Source of the DNA: Mesolinea sp040772305
GTDB taxonomy: Bacteria > Chloroflexota > Anaerolineae > Anaerolineales > Anaerolineaceae
Reading direction: 5' to 3'
Assembly: GCA_040772305.1 (NCBI GenBank)
Contig: JAXGYK010000003.1
Location: 1 to 64,000, forward strand
Length of the DNA stretch: 64,000 bases
A program made the translations under genes and the position numbers. Positions 15,609 to 24,344 of the stretch are shown in pieces (position 1 is the stretch's first letter; each line of letters begins with the position of its first letter). A model generated the notes under the pieces. That model was not told the origin of the DNA, ran no database searches, and saw only the letters and a program-made list of their open reading frames with translations.

Positions 15609-15654
15609 AAACACAATCCTAAAAACATGATTAGAACTTAAAGGAGATGCATCA

Positions 15655-16845
15655 ATGAATCAGGAAGGTTTTTGGGTCAGCCCTTATAACGAAACAGAAG
15701 AAGTCCGCGCTCAACTGGTAAACCTGCCCAAAAAAGTGAAGATTTATGACACAACCTTGCGCGATGGGGAGCAAACTGTTGGTGTCAGCTTTACAGCAGA
15801 AGATAAGCTGCGCATAGCGCAAGCTCTGGCAGATGCCGGGGTAGATCGTATTGAAGCTGGCTTTCCAACCAGCAACGAGGATGACAAACGTGCCATCAAA
15901 AATATTGTAGAACAGGTAAAAGGTCCTGAAATTTGGGGCTTTGGTCGCTGCAACGTAGGAGATGTCCAGTTGAATATCGAAACTGGTGTTCGCCATCTTG
16001 TTGTAGAAATTGCTACAAGCCAGGAAAAGTTTAAGGCCTGGGGCATGACCGAGGAAGTTGTATTGCAGCGTATTCGCAATGCCGTCAACTTTGCTAAAAA
16101 AGAAGGTATCTACACTGCTTTCTTTGCCGTAGATGCCTCTCGTGCTGAGGAGCGGTTCTTAAAGCAAGCCTACGATGTAGCAGTTAAAGAGTGCGGAGCG
16201 GATGAGATCGTCCTGGTAGACACCCTGGGTGTTGCTTCTCCCGAGGCGATGGGATACCTCACGAGGAAGGTTAGGTCTTGGGTTGATGTTCCTATCGCAA
16301 TCCACTGTCACAACGATTTTGGCCTCGGCGTAGCTTGCACATTGGCCGGTCTCAAAGAAGGCGCCAACTGTGCGCATGTTACTGTGAATGGCCTGGGCGA
16401 GAAAACCGGCAATGCAGATTTAGCTACATTGGTATTGGCCTTAAATGGTCTCTATGGTGTTGAGACCAACGTAGACCTCAAGAAAACCAAGGAATTAAGT
16501 CGCTTGGTTGAGCAGCTTTCACGTTTCCCGGTTTCCCCAATGGCTCCGGTGGTAGGTGATAAAGCCTTTACACGAGAAAGCGGTTTGGTGATCGCACAAA
16601 TGCTTACTTATCCGCCATCTGTCGAGGGTTATGCCCCTGAGGTTGTTGGTCGAGAGCGTGAAGTTGCTCTGGGTAAGAAAAGCGGCAAGAAATCGATCGA
16701 ATATGCTCTCGAAAAAACAGGGATGCATGTTTCCGAGGACAACTGGGATGCCCTCCTGCAGGATGTAAAGAATGCGGGAATTGAGAAGCATTCCAATATC
16801 ACCCCGGAAGAATTCATCGAACTTGCGAAGAAATATCAGAACTAA
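15655..16845 (+). CDS. HMGL-like acyl-CoA-dependent synthase (citramalate/homocitrate/isopropylmalate synthase family)
   Basis: 396-residue TIM-barrel enzyme. VKIYDTTLRDGEQTVGVSF (metal and substrate residues Arg36, Asp37), IHCHNDFGLG (metal ligands His217/His219) and VNGLGEKTGNADL are the classic signatures of the DRE-TIM metallolyases that condense acetyl-CoA with a 2-oxo acid, or cleave the reverse. It has about 60 residues after the barrel, without the leucine-binding C-terminal domain of LeuA, so it is not a feedback-regulated isopropylmalate synthase. The neighbours (hydroxyacid dehydrogenase, TTT transporter, GntR) suggest a catabolic or alternative role in carboxylic-acid metabolism. 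The exact substrate is unknown. AAGGAG precedes the ATG. Confidence 0.8.
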   Translation: MNQEGFWVSPYNETEEVRAQLVNLPKKVKIYDTTLRDGEQTVGVSFTAEDKLRIAQALADAGVDRIEAGFPTSNEDDKRAIKNIVEQVKGPEIWGFGRCNVGDVQLNIETGVRHLVVEIATSQEKFKAWGMTEEVVLQRIRNAVNFAKKEGIYTAFFAVDASRAEERFLKQAYDVAVKECGADEIVLVDTLGVASPEAMGYLTRKVRSWVDVPIAIHCHNDFGLGVACTLAGLKEGANCAHVTVNGLGEKTGNADLATLVLALNGLYGVETNVDLKKTKELSRLVEQLSRFPVSPMAPVVGDKAFTRESGLVIAQMLTYPPSVEGYAPEVVGREREVALGKKSGKKSIEYALEKTGMHVSEDNWDALLQDVKNAGIEKHSNITPEEFIELAKKYQN

Positions 16846-16863
16846 AATCCTTCCGCTATGATG

Positions 16864-16921
16864 AGTCTGCAGCATCAAGGAGTGCAAGTTAATACCATTC
16901 CTTTTTGCCTGCAGACTTTTA
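16864..16921 (+). terminator. Two-part stem-loop with T-tract between the synthase and dehydrogenase genes
   Basis: Outer arms AGTCTGCAG (16864-16872) and CTGCAGACT (16909-16917) enclose inner arms AAGGAGTG/CATTCCTT, followed by TTTT. It could terminate or attenuate transcription before the dehydrogenase gene. Confidence 0.5.
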
Positions 16922-16960
16922 ATAAGCACTTAAATTGCACATTGAAAAGGAGCATGGTTA

Positions 16961-17878
16961 ATGCCTAAGAAAATTTTGGTAACAACGCCTTCTTTTGGAA
17001 AGTACTCCTCCAAACCTATCGAGCTAGTTCAGAATGCTGGGTACCAGCTCTTTAACGATTATGGCCTTAAAAAACTCTACACATTATCCGCTGAGGAACA
17101 AGAGGATATTGTTGCGATAATTGTTGGTTTGGAGCCAATTACCACTCAAACATTCCAGGTGCTTCCCAACCTCAAAGCCGTCTTAAAGCATGGGGCAGGC
17201 ATCGATAATATCGATCAGGAAGCCGCTGCCAAGGCTGGAGTAAAGATATTTAATGCACCTGGCGCCAACGCAATTGCTGTCGCTGAATATACCATCGGGC
17301 TGATGCTCGCTCTCTCGCGCTCCATCGCAAAAACGGATAATGATATTCGATCCGACAAATGGATTAAGTATTATGGCTTTGAGCTTGCCGGTAAAACACT
17401 GAGTATTATAGGTTTTGGAGCTATTGGATCTATCGTTGCGCGTATCGCCACGGGCTTTGGTATGCGCGTGCTTGCATATGATGTCCTCAAAAAGGACATA
17501 ACTGGAGCGGAACAGGTAAGTTTTGAAACCGCAATTCGTGAAGCTGACTATATCAGTTTGCATACACCCTTATTGCCGGAAACAAAGGACATGATTAACG
17601 CAGAGAGTATCAGCCGTATGAAAAATGGTGCGTTTATTATTAACACAGCACGTGGCGGCCTCATCGATGAGGAAGCGCTTTGCCAGGCTCTAAGAACGGG
17701 CAAGCTTGGAGGAGCAGCCTTAGATGCCTTTGCCACGGAGCCTAATATTGCCCCGGCTTTGCTCGAAATGGACAATCTGGTTCTCAGTGCTCATAATGGA
17801 GGGTTTACCCAGGAAGCCCTAAATCGCATTTCAGATATTACGGCGAAAAATCTAGTCGAATATCTAGGTTCTGTCTAA
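16961..17878 (+). CDS. D-isomer-specific 2-hydroxyacid dehydrogenase (SerA-like)
   Basis: 305-residue NAD-dependent dehydrogenase. The cofactor site is GKTLSIIGFGAIGS (about 142-155). The catalytic trio is Arg in NTARGGLIDEEAL, a Glu near ATEPNI and His in SAHNGGFTQEAL. It lacks the ACT domains of long phosphoglycerate dehydrogenases, so it is the short form. In this cluster it probably oxidises or reduces a hydroxy acid made or used by the HMGL-like enzyme rather than serving serine synthesis. An AAGGAG site lies 11 nt upstream of the ATG. It is followed after 15 bp by the nitroreductase gene. Confidence 0.85.
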   Translation: MPKKILVTTPSFGKYSSKPIELVQNAGYQLFNDYGLKKLYTLSAEEQEDIVAIIVGLEPITTQTFQVLPNLKAVLKHGAGIDNIDQEAAAKAGVKIFNAPGANAIAVAEYTIGLMLALSRSIAKTDNDIRSDKWIKYYGFELAGKTLSIIGFGAIGSIVARIATGFGMRVLAYDVLKKDITGAEQVSFETAIREADYISLHTPLLPETKDMINAESISRMKNGAFIINTARGGLIDEEALCQALRTGKLGGAALDAFATEPNIAPALLEMDNLVLSAHNGGFTQEALNRISDITAKNLVEYLGSV

Positions 17879-17893
17879 ACAACTGGATTTTTA

Positions 17894-18655
17894 ATGGACG
17901 TATTCACAAACGAAACAATCGAGACGATGCTTCAGCACCGTTCTGTGCGCAAATACTTACCCAAAGAAATACCGCCACAACTGGTTGACACCTTGATTCG
18001 CTGCGGCCAAATGTCAGCCAGCAGCAGCTTGGTCCAGGCCTATACAATCATCCAGGTAAAAGATCCTGCGCAGCGCAATGTCCTGTTTGAGGTGTCCGGA
18101 AAACAAAAGTGGGTTTTATCTGCACCCCTTTTGCTGCTCTTTTGTTGTGACCAAAACCGTGCGAACAAGTATTATCCCGGTGTCGACAAGCAAGTTCTGG
18201 GCTTTGCAGAACAGTTATTGATTGGTGTTATCGACACAGCTCTCGCAGCTCAAAATATTGCTCTTGCGGCAGAATCTTCAGGTTTGGGACTGACATTTGT
18301 GGGTGGTATTCGCAACGATACAGAAGAAATCATCCAAGCTTACCAATTGCCTCAATTCGTCTATCCTCTTTTCGCCATGTGCATAGGGTACCCGGATGAG
18401 AAAAATGAGCAAAAACCGCGGCTGCCTATGCCTGTCATCCTCAAGCAAGATCGCTATACAGAGGATGAAGACCCTGAGCTGATCAAAGAATACGATCATA
18501 CTACTTGCCAGTATTATTCTAACCGTACGTCTGGTGCCCAAAACGATAGCTGGTGCGAACATTCCGCGCAACTCCTCTTAGCGAAAACACGCCCAAATGT
18601 TGGTAAAAGTTTGCGTAACCAAGGCTTTCTGCAAGGAGACGATTTAAGATCTTAG
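17894..18655 (+). CDS. Nitroreductase-family FMN oxidoreductase (NfsA-like)
   Basis: 253 residues. HRSVRKYLPKEIPP (16-29) is the FMN-binding start, QMSASSSLVQAYTIIQV (39-55) and GLGLTFVGGIRND (about 133-145) are typical, and the C-terminal extension beyond residue 200 fits the NfsA/FRP branch. These enzymes use NAD(P)H to reduce flavins, nitro compounds or quinones; the natural substrate here is unknown. It is last in the synthase-dehydrogenase-nitroreductase group. Its presence in a GntR-governed catabolic cluster is unusual and may mean an electron-rich or aromatic substrate. Confidence 0.82.
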   Translation: MDVFTNETIETMLQHRSVRKYLPKEIPPQLVDTLIRCGQMSASSSLVQAYTIIQVKDPAQRNVLFEVSGKQKWVLSAPLLLLFCCDQNRANKYYPGVDKQVLGFAEQLLIGVIDTALAAQNIALAAESSGLGLTFVGGIRNDTEEIIQAYQLPQFVYPLFAMCIGYPDEKNEQKPRLPMPVILKQDRYTEDEDPELIKEYDHTTCQYYSNRTSGAQNDSWCEHSAQLLLAKTRPNVGKSLRNQGFLQGDDLRS

Positions 18656-18694
18656 CCTTACTAATTAACAACGTTAATAATTGCTAATATCGTA

Positions 18695-18752
18695 TTGACA
18701 AAGGATATTTGACTTCGTATAATGTATAACCGTAGCATGAGTTTGTATACAA
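18695..18752 (+). promoter_or_regulatory. Consensus promoter and GntR operator before gntR-tct
   Basis: A perfect sigma-70-type promoter: TTGACA (18695-18700), 17-bp spacer, TATAAT (18718-18723). The palindrome TTGTATACAA (18743-18752) lies about 15 bp beyond the expected start, a position for repression. The same core occurs at the HMGL-like promoter. Confidence 0.75.
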
Positions 18753-18770
18753 TTTTGTGAACAGGTATGT

Positions 18771-19415
18771 ATGGACAAACCTACTCTCGCCGAACAAGTT
18801 TATTGCCAGATAAAAGAAAAAATCCTTCAGGGCAGCTATCCCATGGGCAGCGCACTCAACGAGGTTGAGATCGCAAACCAACTTGGCGTTAGCCGTACCC
18901 CTGTCAGAGAAGCTCTGCGAAGGCTTGAAAAAGACATGCTTGTCGACCATCAGGCTTCTCGCGGTGTGTCTGTTATTGAGTTGAGTCTTCACGATATTAT
19001 CGAAATTATGACTCTCCGTGAAGTATTAGAAGGCCTGGCTGCACGTCAGGCAACAAAATGGGCGACTGATGAAGAGTTACATGCTTTACGCGACAGCTTC
19101 CCAAAACTTAAGTCTCCAATTAGCCAAGAACAATTGAAACTTGCTTACCAGGCAGGGGAGGAAATGCATGATTTTATTTTGCAAAAATCCCGCAACCAAC
19201 GCCTGGTTGCGATAACAGAGAGTATCTTTTATCAAACAAAAATGCTAACAGAATTGAACGCAATTATCCCTGTCCGCCACCTAAAAGCCTATCGTGAACA
19301 TATGGCGGTTGTGAATGCTATGGTCGCTCGTGACGAAGTCCGCGCAGAACGAGCCATGCGTAAGCATATCCAGCTTGTATTGTTAAGCATTCTTGAGTAC
19401 CAGCGCTTTGAATGA
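18771..19415 (+). CDS. GntR-family regulator, FCD (FadR) subfamily
   Basis: 214 residues. The N-terminal winged helix reads LAEQVYCQIKEKILQGSYPM, then VEIANQLGVSRTPVREALRR (helix-turn-helix, about 37-56) and the wing. The all-helical FCD domain (IIEIMTLREVLEGLAARQAT, then EMHDFILQKS and the closing REHMAVVNAMVARD) binds a small acid and usually a metal through Asp/His residues. It lies directly upstream of the tctC gene and downstream of the synthase group, and both promoters carry the same TGTATACA site, so it very likely controls both and itself. Ribosome site is weak. Confidence 0.9.
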   Translation: MDKPTLAEQVYCQIKEKILQGSYPMGSALNEVEIANQLGVSRTPVREALRRLEKDMLVDHQASRGVSVIELSLHDIIEIMTLREVLEGLAARQATKWATDEELHALRDSFPKLKSPISQEQLKLAYQAGEEMHDFILQKSRNQRLVAITESIFYQTKMLTELNAIIPVRHLKAYREHMAVVNAMVARDEVRAERAMRKHIQLVLLSILEYQRFE

Positions 19416-19468
19416 ACTGATCCTTCTATTTGAAGGCAGAAAAGAACAAACAAAAGAATAGGAGAAAA

Positions 19469-20536
19469 ATGAAAAACAAAGTCGTTAAGTTCGTGTTGTT
19501 AATTCTAGCTCTTGCCTTATTGGCTGCATGCACAAGTACACCTGCAACCCAGGCTCCGGCAGCTGAACCGGAGAAAGCTGCAGAAGCCCCAGCCGCGCCT
19601 GCCAAGGAAGAGGAAGAGGCAAAACCGGAACCCGCAGACCCTGCTGCTGATTGGCCCTCCAAATCGATTACATTAATTGTGCCCTTCTCGGCTGGTGGAG
19701 CTACAGACGTCACTGGGCGTGTAGTTGCTGATTATTTGTCCAAGGCCTTTGGCCAGACAGTGGTTGTAGTCAATAAAACTGGTGCTGGCGGCAGCGTTGG
19801 TACTGCAGAAGTAGTTAATGCTAAACCAGATGGTTATACTATCGTCGAAACTTCCATTGGACCTACTACTATTGTCCCCTATCTTTCGGATGTTAAGTAT
19901 ACCTATGAAGATCTGACACCTGTAAGCCAACTCTTTGATGTCCCGGTAGCGCTCACAGTAAATGCCACTTCAGACATTGAAACCCTTCAGGACTTTGTAG
20001 ATTTTGCCAAAGAGAACCCAGGAAAGGTCACAATTGGTACCTCTGGATCGGGAAACATCCATCATCTGGTTACAGAACAATTTGCCCAAACAGTCGGCAT
20101 AGAGGTTACCCATGTACCTTTTGACGGTGCCAGTCAGGCAGTAACCGCCTTGTTGGGTGATCATGTAACGGCTATTGTCTCCGCTACAGCTGAAGTAGCT
20201 CCCCACCATGCATCCGGTGACTTTAAGATTCTGGGTCTTACTACCGAAAAGCGTTTCGAGTTGCTTCCGGATGTTCCCACATTCAAAGAAGAGGGTATTG
20301 ATGTGGTTGCAGGTGTTTGGTATGGCATCTTTGCGCCAGCAGGCACACCCGAAGCCATTGTTGCTAAGCTTGATGCTGCATTCAGAGACGCTTTGGAAGA
20401 TCAGAAAGTTAAAGACGGCTTTATGCAGATGAGCATTTTGCCTGATTACCTGAACTCGGCCGATTTTGCTGCACGTGTTGCTTCTGAGGCAAAAAACAAT
20501 CAACAACTTCTTAAAGACATTGGTTTGATCAAGTAA
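19469..20536 (+). CDS. tctC: TTT-family solute-binding lipoprotein (Bug/TctC)
   Basis: 355 residues from ATG 19469, chosen for the GGAG 8 nt upstream and because a lipoprotein signal follows at once: MKNKVVKFVLLILALALLAA-C, with lipobox Cys after LLAA. A low-complexity Pro/Ala/Glu linker follows, then the Bug fold: WPSKSITLIVPFSAGGATDV, VNKTGAGGSVGT, HVPFDGASQAVTALLG and VWYGIFAPAGTP. It is the extracytoplasmic receptor of a tripartite tricarboxylate-type transporter; such receptors bind carboxylates, aromatic acids and other small ligands. Its partners tctB and tctA lie downstream but are separated from it by an insertion sequence. Confidence 0.93.
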   Translation: MKNKVVKFVLLILALALLAACTSTPATQAPAAEPEKAAEAPAAPAKEEEEAKPEPADPAADWPSKSITLIVPFSAGGATDVTGRVVADYLSKAFGQTVVVVNKTGAGGSVGTAEVVNAKPDGYTIVETSIGPTTIVPYLSDVKYTYEDLTPVSQLFDVPVALTVNATSDIETLQDFVDFAKENPGKVTIGTSGSGNIHHLVTEQFAQTVGIEVTHVPFDGASQAVTALLGDHVTAIVSATAEVAPHHASGDFKILGLTTEKRFELLPDVPTFKEEGIDVVAGVWYGIFAPAGTPEAIVAKLDAAFRDALEDQKVKDGFMQMSILPDYLNSADFAARVASEAKNNQQLLKDIGLIK

Positions 20537-20554
20537 ATCATTAGAGTCTGCCTA

Positions 20555-22265
20555 GAGGCTGACCCAAAAGCAAGTTGGATCAGCCTCTTATTATCTCGAA
20601 TTGGTAGGGAAGCAAAATTAAAAAAGGAAGGGAACTATGCAACAGCCAACTTTTTCAGATTGTGTGCCATACTCAGAATTCCCCACTCAACTTCAACCTT
20701 CTCAAGACCTCTCAGGTGGAACCTTCTAAACCCGCCGTTCTGTTTCAGCAAGCCAAAAACGGATTCAACTTCCGCTAATCTCCGCTTTCTCAGTTTCTCC
20801 CCAAGCTCACTGGTGAGTTTCTTGAAGGCTATTCCTCGTAAACGCACTAATTCCGGACCAATACTTAGTGTTCGACCATGTCTTGACTTGGGACTGCAGA
20901 CCGCCCTGGCAACACAGCCCTCGCATTCCCCACAACGATACTCCCGCTTCACACTGCGATATCCCGTGGCACTGATTTCCTCAACCTCGCGTTCAAAACA
21001 CAGCGGCTTTCCCTGGGGACAGACATATATATCTTCATCTGGTTGTAGTTTGAACTGGCTGGACTGATACTTTTCTTTCTCACTCAACTTAGCCCTTTTT
21101 TGCTTCTCCCGATCGAAACCAGGATACTTCAGATAGGCTTCCACCTTCTCACCTTCCAATAAGCGATAGTTCTCTTCATTGCCATAGCCAGCATCCGCCA
21201 CCCAGATCTTGGGCAGTTGTTTCAAGTTGTTTCTCAGTTGTTCCAGATGGGCACGTAAGGTGACGTTGTCTGCCGCGTTCTGATGCACGCTGAAACCAAC
21301 TATGTATTGCCCTTCTGTCCCCACCTGTACGTTGTATCCCGCTTTCAGACTGCGGTTGCGCATGTGATCTTCTTTCATTTGCATGAAGGTCGCGTCCGCA
21401 TCCGTCTTGGAACAAGAGTTGCGATCTCCCAGCATACCTTCATACTGTTCATACTTGATTAGTCTGGGCAACAGCTCCTCGTCAATCTGCTTCTTTGCTT
21501 TTTTGACTTCCCGAGTTTCCTTTGCCTCAGGATTATCTGCCAGTATCTGATCCAGCCGCTTGGCAAGTCGCTCCAACGCTTCACTGTCGATCCCTTTTCC
21601 TCCCCCCATTTCTTCCAGATCTTCATCCCCATAGTCCGCGTCTTCCTCAGCTTGCAGTTTGTCTATCTTTTCAAACAACTCGCTCACTTTTTGTTCCAAC
21701 ACCTTTCGCCGATTGTGGGTGCTTTTCTTCCAAACAAAACTGTATTGGTTGGCATTGGCTTCTATCTTGGTGCCATCCACAAAGTAGTGTTCCAGTTTGA
21801 CGTATCCACCCTCAATCAGCTGTTCCAGCACTTCCGTGAACACTCCCTGGATCTTGCCCTTCAGGCGTTCACTGCGAAATCGGTTGATCGTACGGAAGTC
21901 TGGCTGGTTCCCGCCACTCAACCACATGTAGTGGATGTTCTCCCGCACTAACTTGGCTATCTGTCGCCCGGAATAGTTCTTCTCAGCGTAAGCATAGACG
22001 ATCAATTTCAGTAGCATCCTGGGGTGATAACTGCTCGTTCCGCCTCCTTTATAGGCGCTTTCTATCGCCTCCAGTTTCATCCTGTCTATCAGTCGGTTGA
22101 TCACCCGCACTAAATGCTCTTCCGCGATCAGTTCGTCCAGCCTCGGAGGTAATAGTTGCGGCTGATCCATTTCATATCGTTTGAATATCACTTTTGTTCC
22201 CATGCCATTAATTGAATCATAATCCCCTTAATTTGAAAAGAGACTGTCCCTTTTGGGTCAGCCTC
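20555..22265 (-). mobile_element. IS1182-family insertion sequence (complete)
   Basis: 1711 bp bounded by perfect 16-bp inverted repeats GAGGCTGACCCAAAAG (20555-20570) and its complement (22250-22265). It contains one intact transposase gene on the minus strand. Each end also folds into its own hairpin: GAGGCTGA/TCAGCCTC at 20555-20587, and an imperfect one at 22239-22265. These could block transcription from outside. The flanks share CTA (left CTA, right ACTA), a possible short target duplication. It separates tctC from tctB without breaking either frame. Confidence 0.9.
20635..22203 (-). CDS. IS1182-family transposase
   Basis: 522-residue DDE transposase. The N-terminal domain has LDELIAEEHLVRVINRLIDR and PRMLLKLIVYAYAEKNYSGR. 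The first catalytic Asp is in HYFVDGTKIEANAN. The middle carries a charged insertion (DYGDEDLEEMGGGKG). Further on are IWVADAGYGNEENY (second Asp) and, near the end, LRKRRLAEVESVFGLLKQNGG with the catalytic Glu. A Cys-rich segment (YRCGECEGCVARAVC) is typical of the family. Full length with no frameshift, so the element may still be active. It is oriented against the tct genes. Confidence 0.92.
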   Translation of the reverse strand: MGTKVIFKRYEMDQPQLLPPRLDELIAEEHLVRVINRLIDRMKLEAIESAYKGGGTSSYHPRMLLKLIVYAYAEKNYSGRQIAKLVRENIHYMWLSGGNQPDFRTINRFRSERLKGKIQGVFTEVLEQLIEGGYVKLEHYFVDGTKIEANANQYSFVWKKSTHNRRKVLEQKVSELFEKIDKLQAEEDADYGDEDLEEMGGGKGIDSEALERLAKRLDQILADNPEAKETREVKKAKKQIDEELLPRLIKYEQYEGMLGDRNSCSKTDADATFMQMKEDHMRNRSLKAGYNVQVGTEGQYIVGFSVHQNAADNVTLRAHLEQLRNNLKQLPKIWVADAGYGNEENYRLLEGEKVEAYLKYPGFDREKQKRAKLSEKEKYQSSQFKLQPDEDIYVCPQGKPLCFEREVEEISATGYRSVKREYRCGECEGCVARAVCSPKSRHGRTLSIGPELVRLRGIAFKKLTSELGEKLRKRRLAEVESVFGLLKQNGGFRRFHLRGLEKVEVEWGILSMAHNLKKLAVA

Positions 22266-22317
22266 ACTATGCATAGAATTCGGTCAATGCGGCCGAAATC
22301 AGATTTGGAGGTGTAAC

Positions 22318-22752
22318 TTGAGTGCAATCATTTCTTTAGTCCCTCTGGTTTTCGGTATTGTCTTTGCAGTGCTGTCTTCTCAGCTTGGTTTAGGGACTTT
22401 TCGCAACCCTGGCGCAGGTATGTGGCCTTTTATTTCCAGTCTTATCATTGTGGTTGCTTCCGCCCTGGCTTTGATTAGCCACCGCAAAGATAAGGATTAC
22501 GAACATTTCACCGCCCAAGCCCTTTATGTACTGGCAGCTGTTGCTTCAATGCTCCTTTTTATCTTCTTACTGGACAAAATTGGCATTATGCTCTGCTGTC
22601 TGCTTTTACTCCTCTTCTGGCTTAAAGTGCTTGGAAAGTCGACTTGGAAATCGACAATAATCGCTGGTGCAATCACTTTAGCAATCATTTATGGTGTTTT
22701 TGTTTTTGCCCTAAAGTTGCCCTTTCCAGAGGCAGAATGGTTAATCGGGTAG
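22318..22752 (+). CDS. tctB: TTT-family small permease subunit (TctB)
   Basis: 144 residues with four predicted membrane segments (IISLVPLVFGIVFAVLSSQL; ISSLIIVVASALALIS; ALYVLAAVASMLLFIFLL; the paired helices ending TIIAGAITLAIIYGVFVFAL). GMWPFISSL near the first turn is typical of TctB. The start is TTG 22318, set by a GGAGGTG site 5 nt upstream; no ATG is suitable. It lies 6 bp before tctA. The insertion sequence upstream may reduce its transcription from the gntR-tctC promoter. Confidence 0.88.
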   Translation: MSAIISLVPLVFGIVFAVLSSQLGLGTFRNPGAGMWPFISSLIIVVASALALISHRKDKDYEHFTAQALYVLAAVASMLLFIFLLDKIGIMLCCLLLLLFWLKVLGKSTWKSTIIAGAITLAIIYGVFVFALKLPFPEAEWLIG

Positions 22753-22758
22753 GTAGCT

Positions 22759-24285
22759 ATGGGAATTTTTGATGGATTAATACATGGATTTCAAGTTGCG
22801 CTAACCGGTCCAAATTTACTCTATTGCCTCATTGGTGCTACCTTAGGAACAGTGATCGGCATTTTGCCAGGTTTGGGGCCAGTGGCCACAATTTCGCTTC
22901 TCTTACCGGTTACCTTTGGCCTTGAGCCCAGTTCTGCCATTATCATGCTGGCAGGCATCTTCTATGGTGCGATGTATGGCGGTTCAACCACTTCGATTTT
23001 GGTGAATCTGCCTGGAGAATCAGCGTCTGTAGTTACAACATTGGACGGCTATCAAATGGCAAAGCAAGGCCGCGCTGGCGCCGCCTTAGGTGTAGCTGCT
23101 ATTGGCTCATTCTTTGCTGGCACCATTGCTGTGCTGGGCTTAACCTTTTTAGCCCCCTTGCTCTCAAAGTTAGCCATTCGCTTTGGGCCTCCTGAATACA
23201 CCACATTGATGATACTGGGCTTAATGCTTGTTGTTTACCTGACCTCAAAATCGCCCCTTAAAGGTGTCATTATGGCTGGGTTGGGTTTACTACTGGCTAC
23301 AGTAGGCATGGACCCAATCACTGGTGTGCCCCGGCTCACATTTGGCTCCTTGGATCTTTTTGACGGTTTTGACTTTGCACCGGTTGCTATGGGCGTATTT
23401 GGGATTGGTGAAATATTAACGAATGTTGAATCCTCAGAAGAGGCAACACTGCTTACTGCCGAACTTAAAAACCTTTGGCCTACCATAAAAGATCTTGCTG
23501 AATCAAAATGGGCAATTCTACGCGGTTCAATACTTGGTTTTTTTATAGGCATCATTCCTGGCGGCGGAGCAGTAATTTCTTCCCTTGTCTCTTACTCCGT
23601 GGAAAAGAGTGTTTCCAAGGAGCCGGAAACCTTCGGTAAAGGCAATATTTGTGGCGTAGCTGGGCCTGAATCGGCCAATAATGCTGCAGCAACATCTTCC
23701 TTTATTCCCTTGCTCACCCTGGGAGTGCCAGCTAATGCAACGATGGCTATAATATTTGGCGCATTACTGATTCATGGCATCACCCCAGGACCTTACCTGA
23801 TTGCTGATCACCCAGACGTATTCTGGGGCGTGATTGCTTCGATGTATATCGGAAATGTTTTCCTTCTGATTGAGAATCTTCCAATGGTGGGGTTTTTTGT
23901 CCAACTCTTGAAAATCCCATTCAGAATTCTTGCGCCATTTGTGGTTCTAATCACCCTGATTGGTGCCTACAGCATCAATTACAGCACCTTCGACATGATC
24001 TTAGTTGTGGCTTTTGGGGTGCTGGGCTACTTACTTAACAAGACCGGCTTTGAACCAGGTCCTTTACTCCTAGCATTGGTGATTGGACCGCTGCTGGAGA
24101 GCAATGTGCGCCGTTCTCTTCTTATCTCTGGCGGAAACCCCGGAATATTTGTTCGCTCACCTCTTTCAACTGTCTTCTTAGTATTGGCCTTGTTGATACC
24201 GGTGGTTCAAATTGTTCGGGCGTTAACGAATAAGAAAGACATTTCTCTTGAACAACAGCTTGAGGAAAAACTCGCAGGGAAATAA
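22759..24285 (+). CDS. tctA: TTT-family large permease subunit (TctA)
   Basis: 508-residue polytopic protein of about 12 membrane segments. The family's two conserved glycine-rich loops are visible: GTVIGILPGLGPVATISLLL (about 30-50) and, in the second half, FFIGIIPGGGAVISSLVSYS (about 262-281). IFYGAMYGGSTTSILVNLPG and GVAGPESANNAAATSSFIP are also standard. It forms the transport channel with TctB and takes ligand from the TctC receptor, driven by an ion gradient. The substrate is probably a carboxylate used by the enzymes of this cluster. Confidence 0.94.
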   Translation: MGIFDGLIHGFQVALTGPNLLYCLIGATLGTVIGILPGLGPVATISLLLPVTFGLEPSSAIIMLAGIFYGAMYGGSTTSILVNLPGESASVVTTLDGYQMAKQGRAGAALGVAAIGSFFAGTIAVLGLTFLAPLLSKLAIRFGPPEYTTLMILGLMLVVYLTSKSPLKGVIMAGLGLLLATVGMDPITGVPRLTFGSLDLFDGFDFAPVAMGVFGIGEILTNVESSEEATLLTAELKNLWPTIKDLAESKWAILRGSILGFFIGIIPGGGAVISSLVSYSVEKSVSKEPETFGKGNICGVAGPESANNAAATSSFIPLLTLGVPANATMAIIFGALLIHGITPGPYLIADHPDVFWGVIASMYIGNVFLLIENLPMVGFFVQLLKIPFRILAPFVVLITLIGAYSINYSTFDMILVVAFGVLGYLLNKTGFEPGPLLLALVIGPLLESNVRRSLLISGGNPGIFVRSPLSTVFLVLALLIPVVQIVRALTNKKDISLEQQLEEKLAGK

Positions 24286-24344
24286 AATCTTTCTCGTATC
24301 CCCTCCACCTGCGAAAGGAATAAATACTAATATAGGAGACGAAC

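Larger units (their letters stand above)
15322..15654. other. Divergent promoter region, 333 bp
   Basis: No gene. It contains the minus-strand promoter and palindrome of the MinD/NifX operon and the plus-strand promoter and GntR-type site of the HMGL-like gene (listed separately). Tandem TTAACG-type repeats lie at about 15514-15530. Confidence 0.6.
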
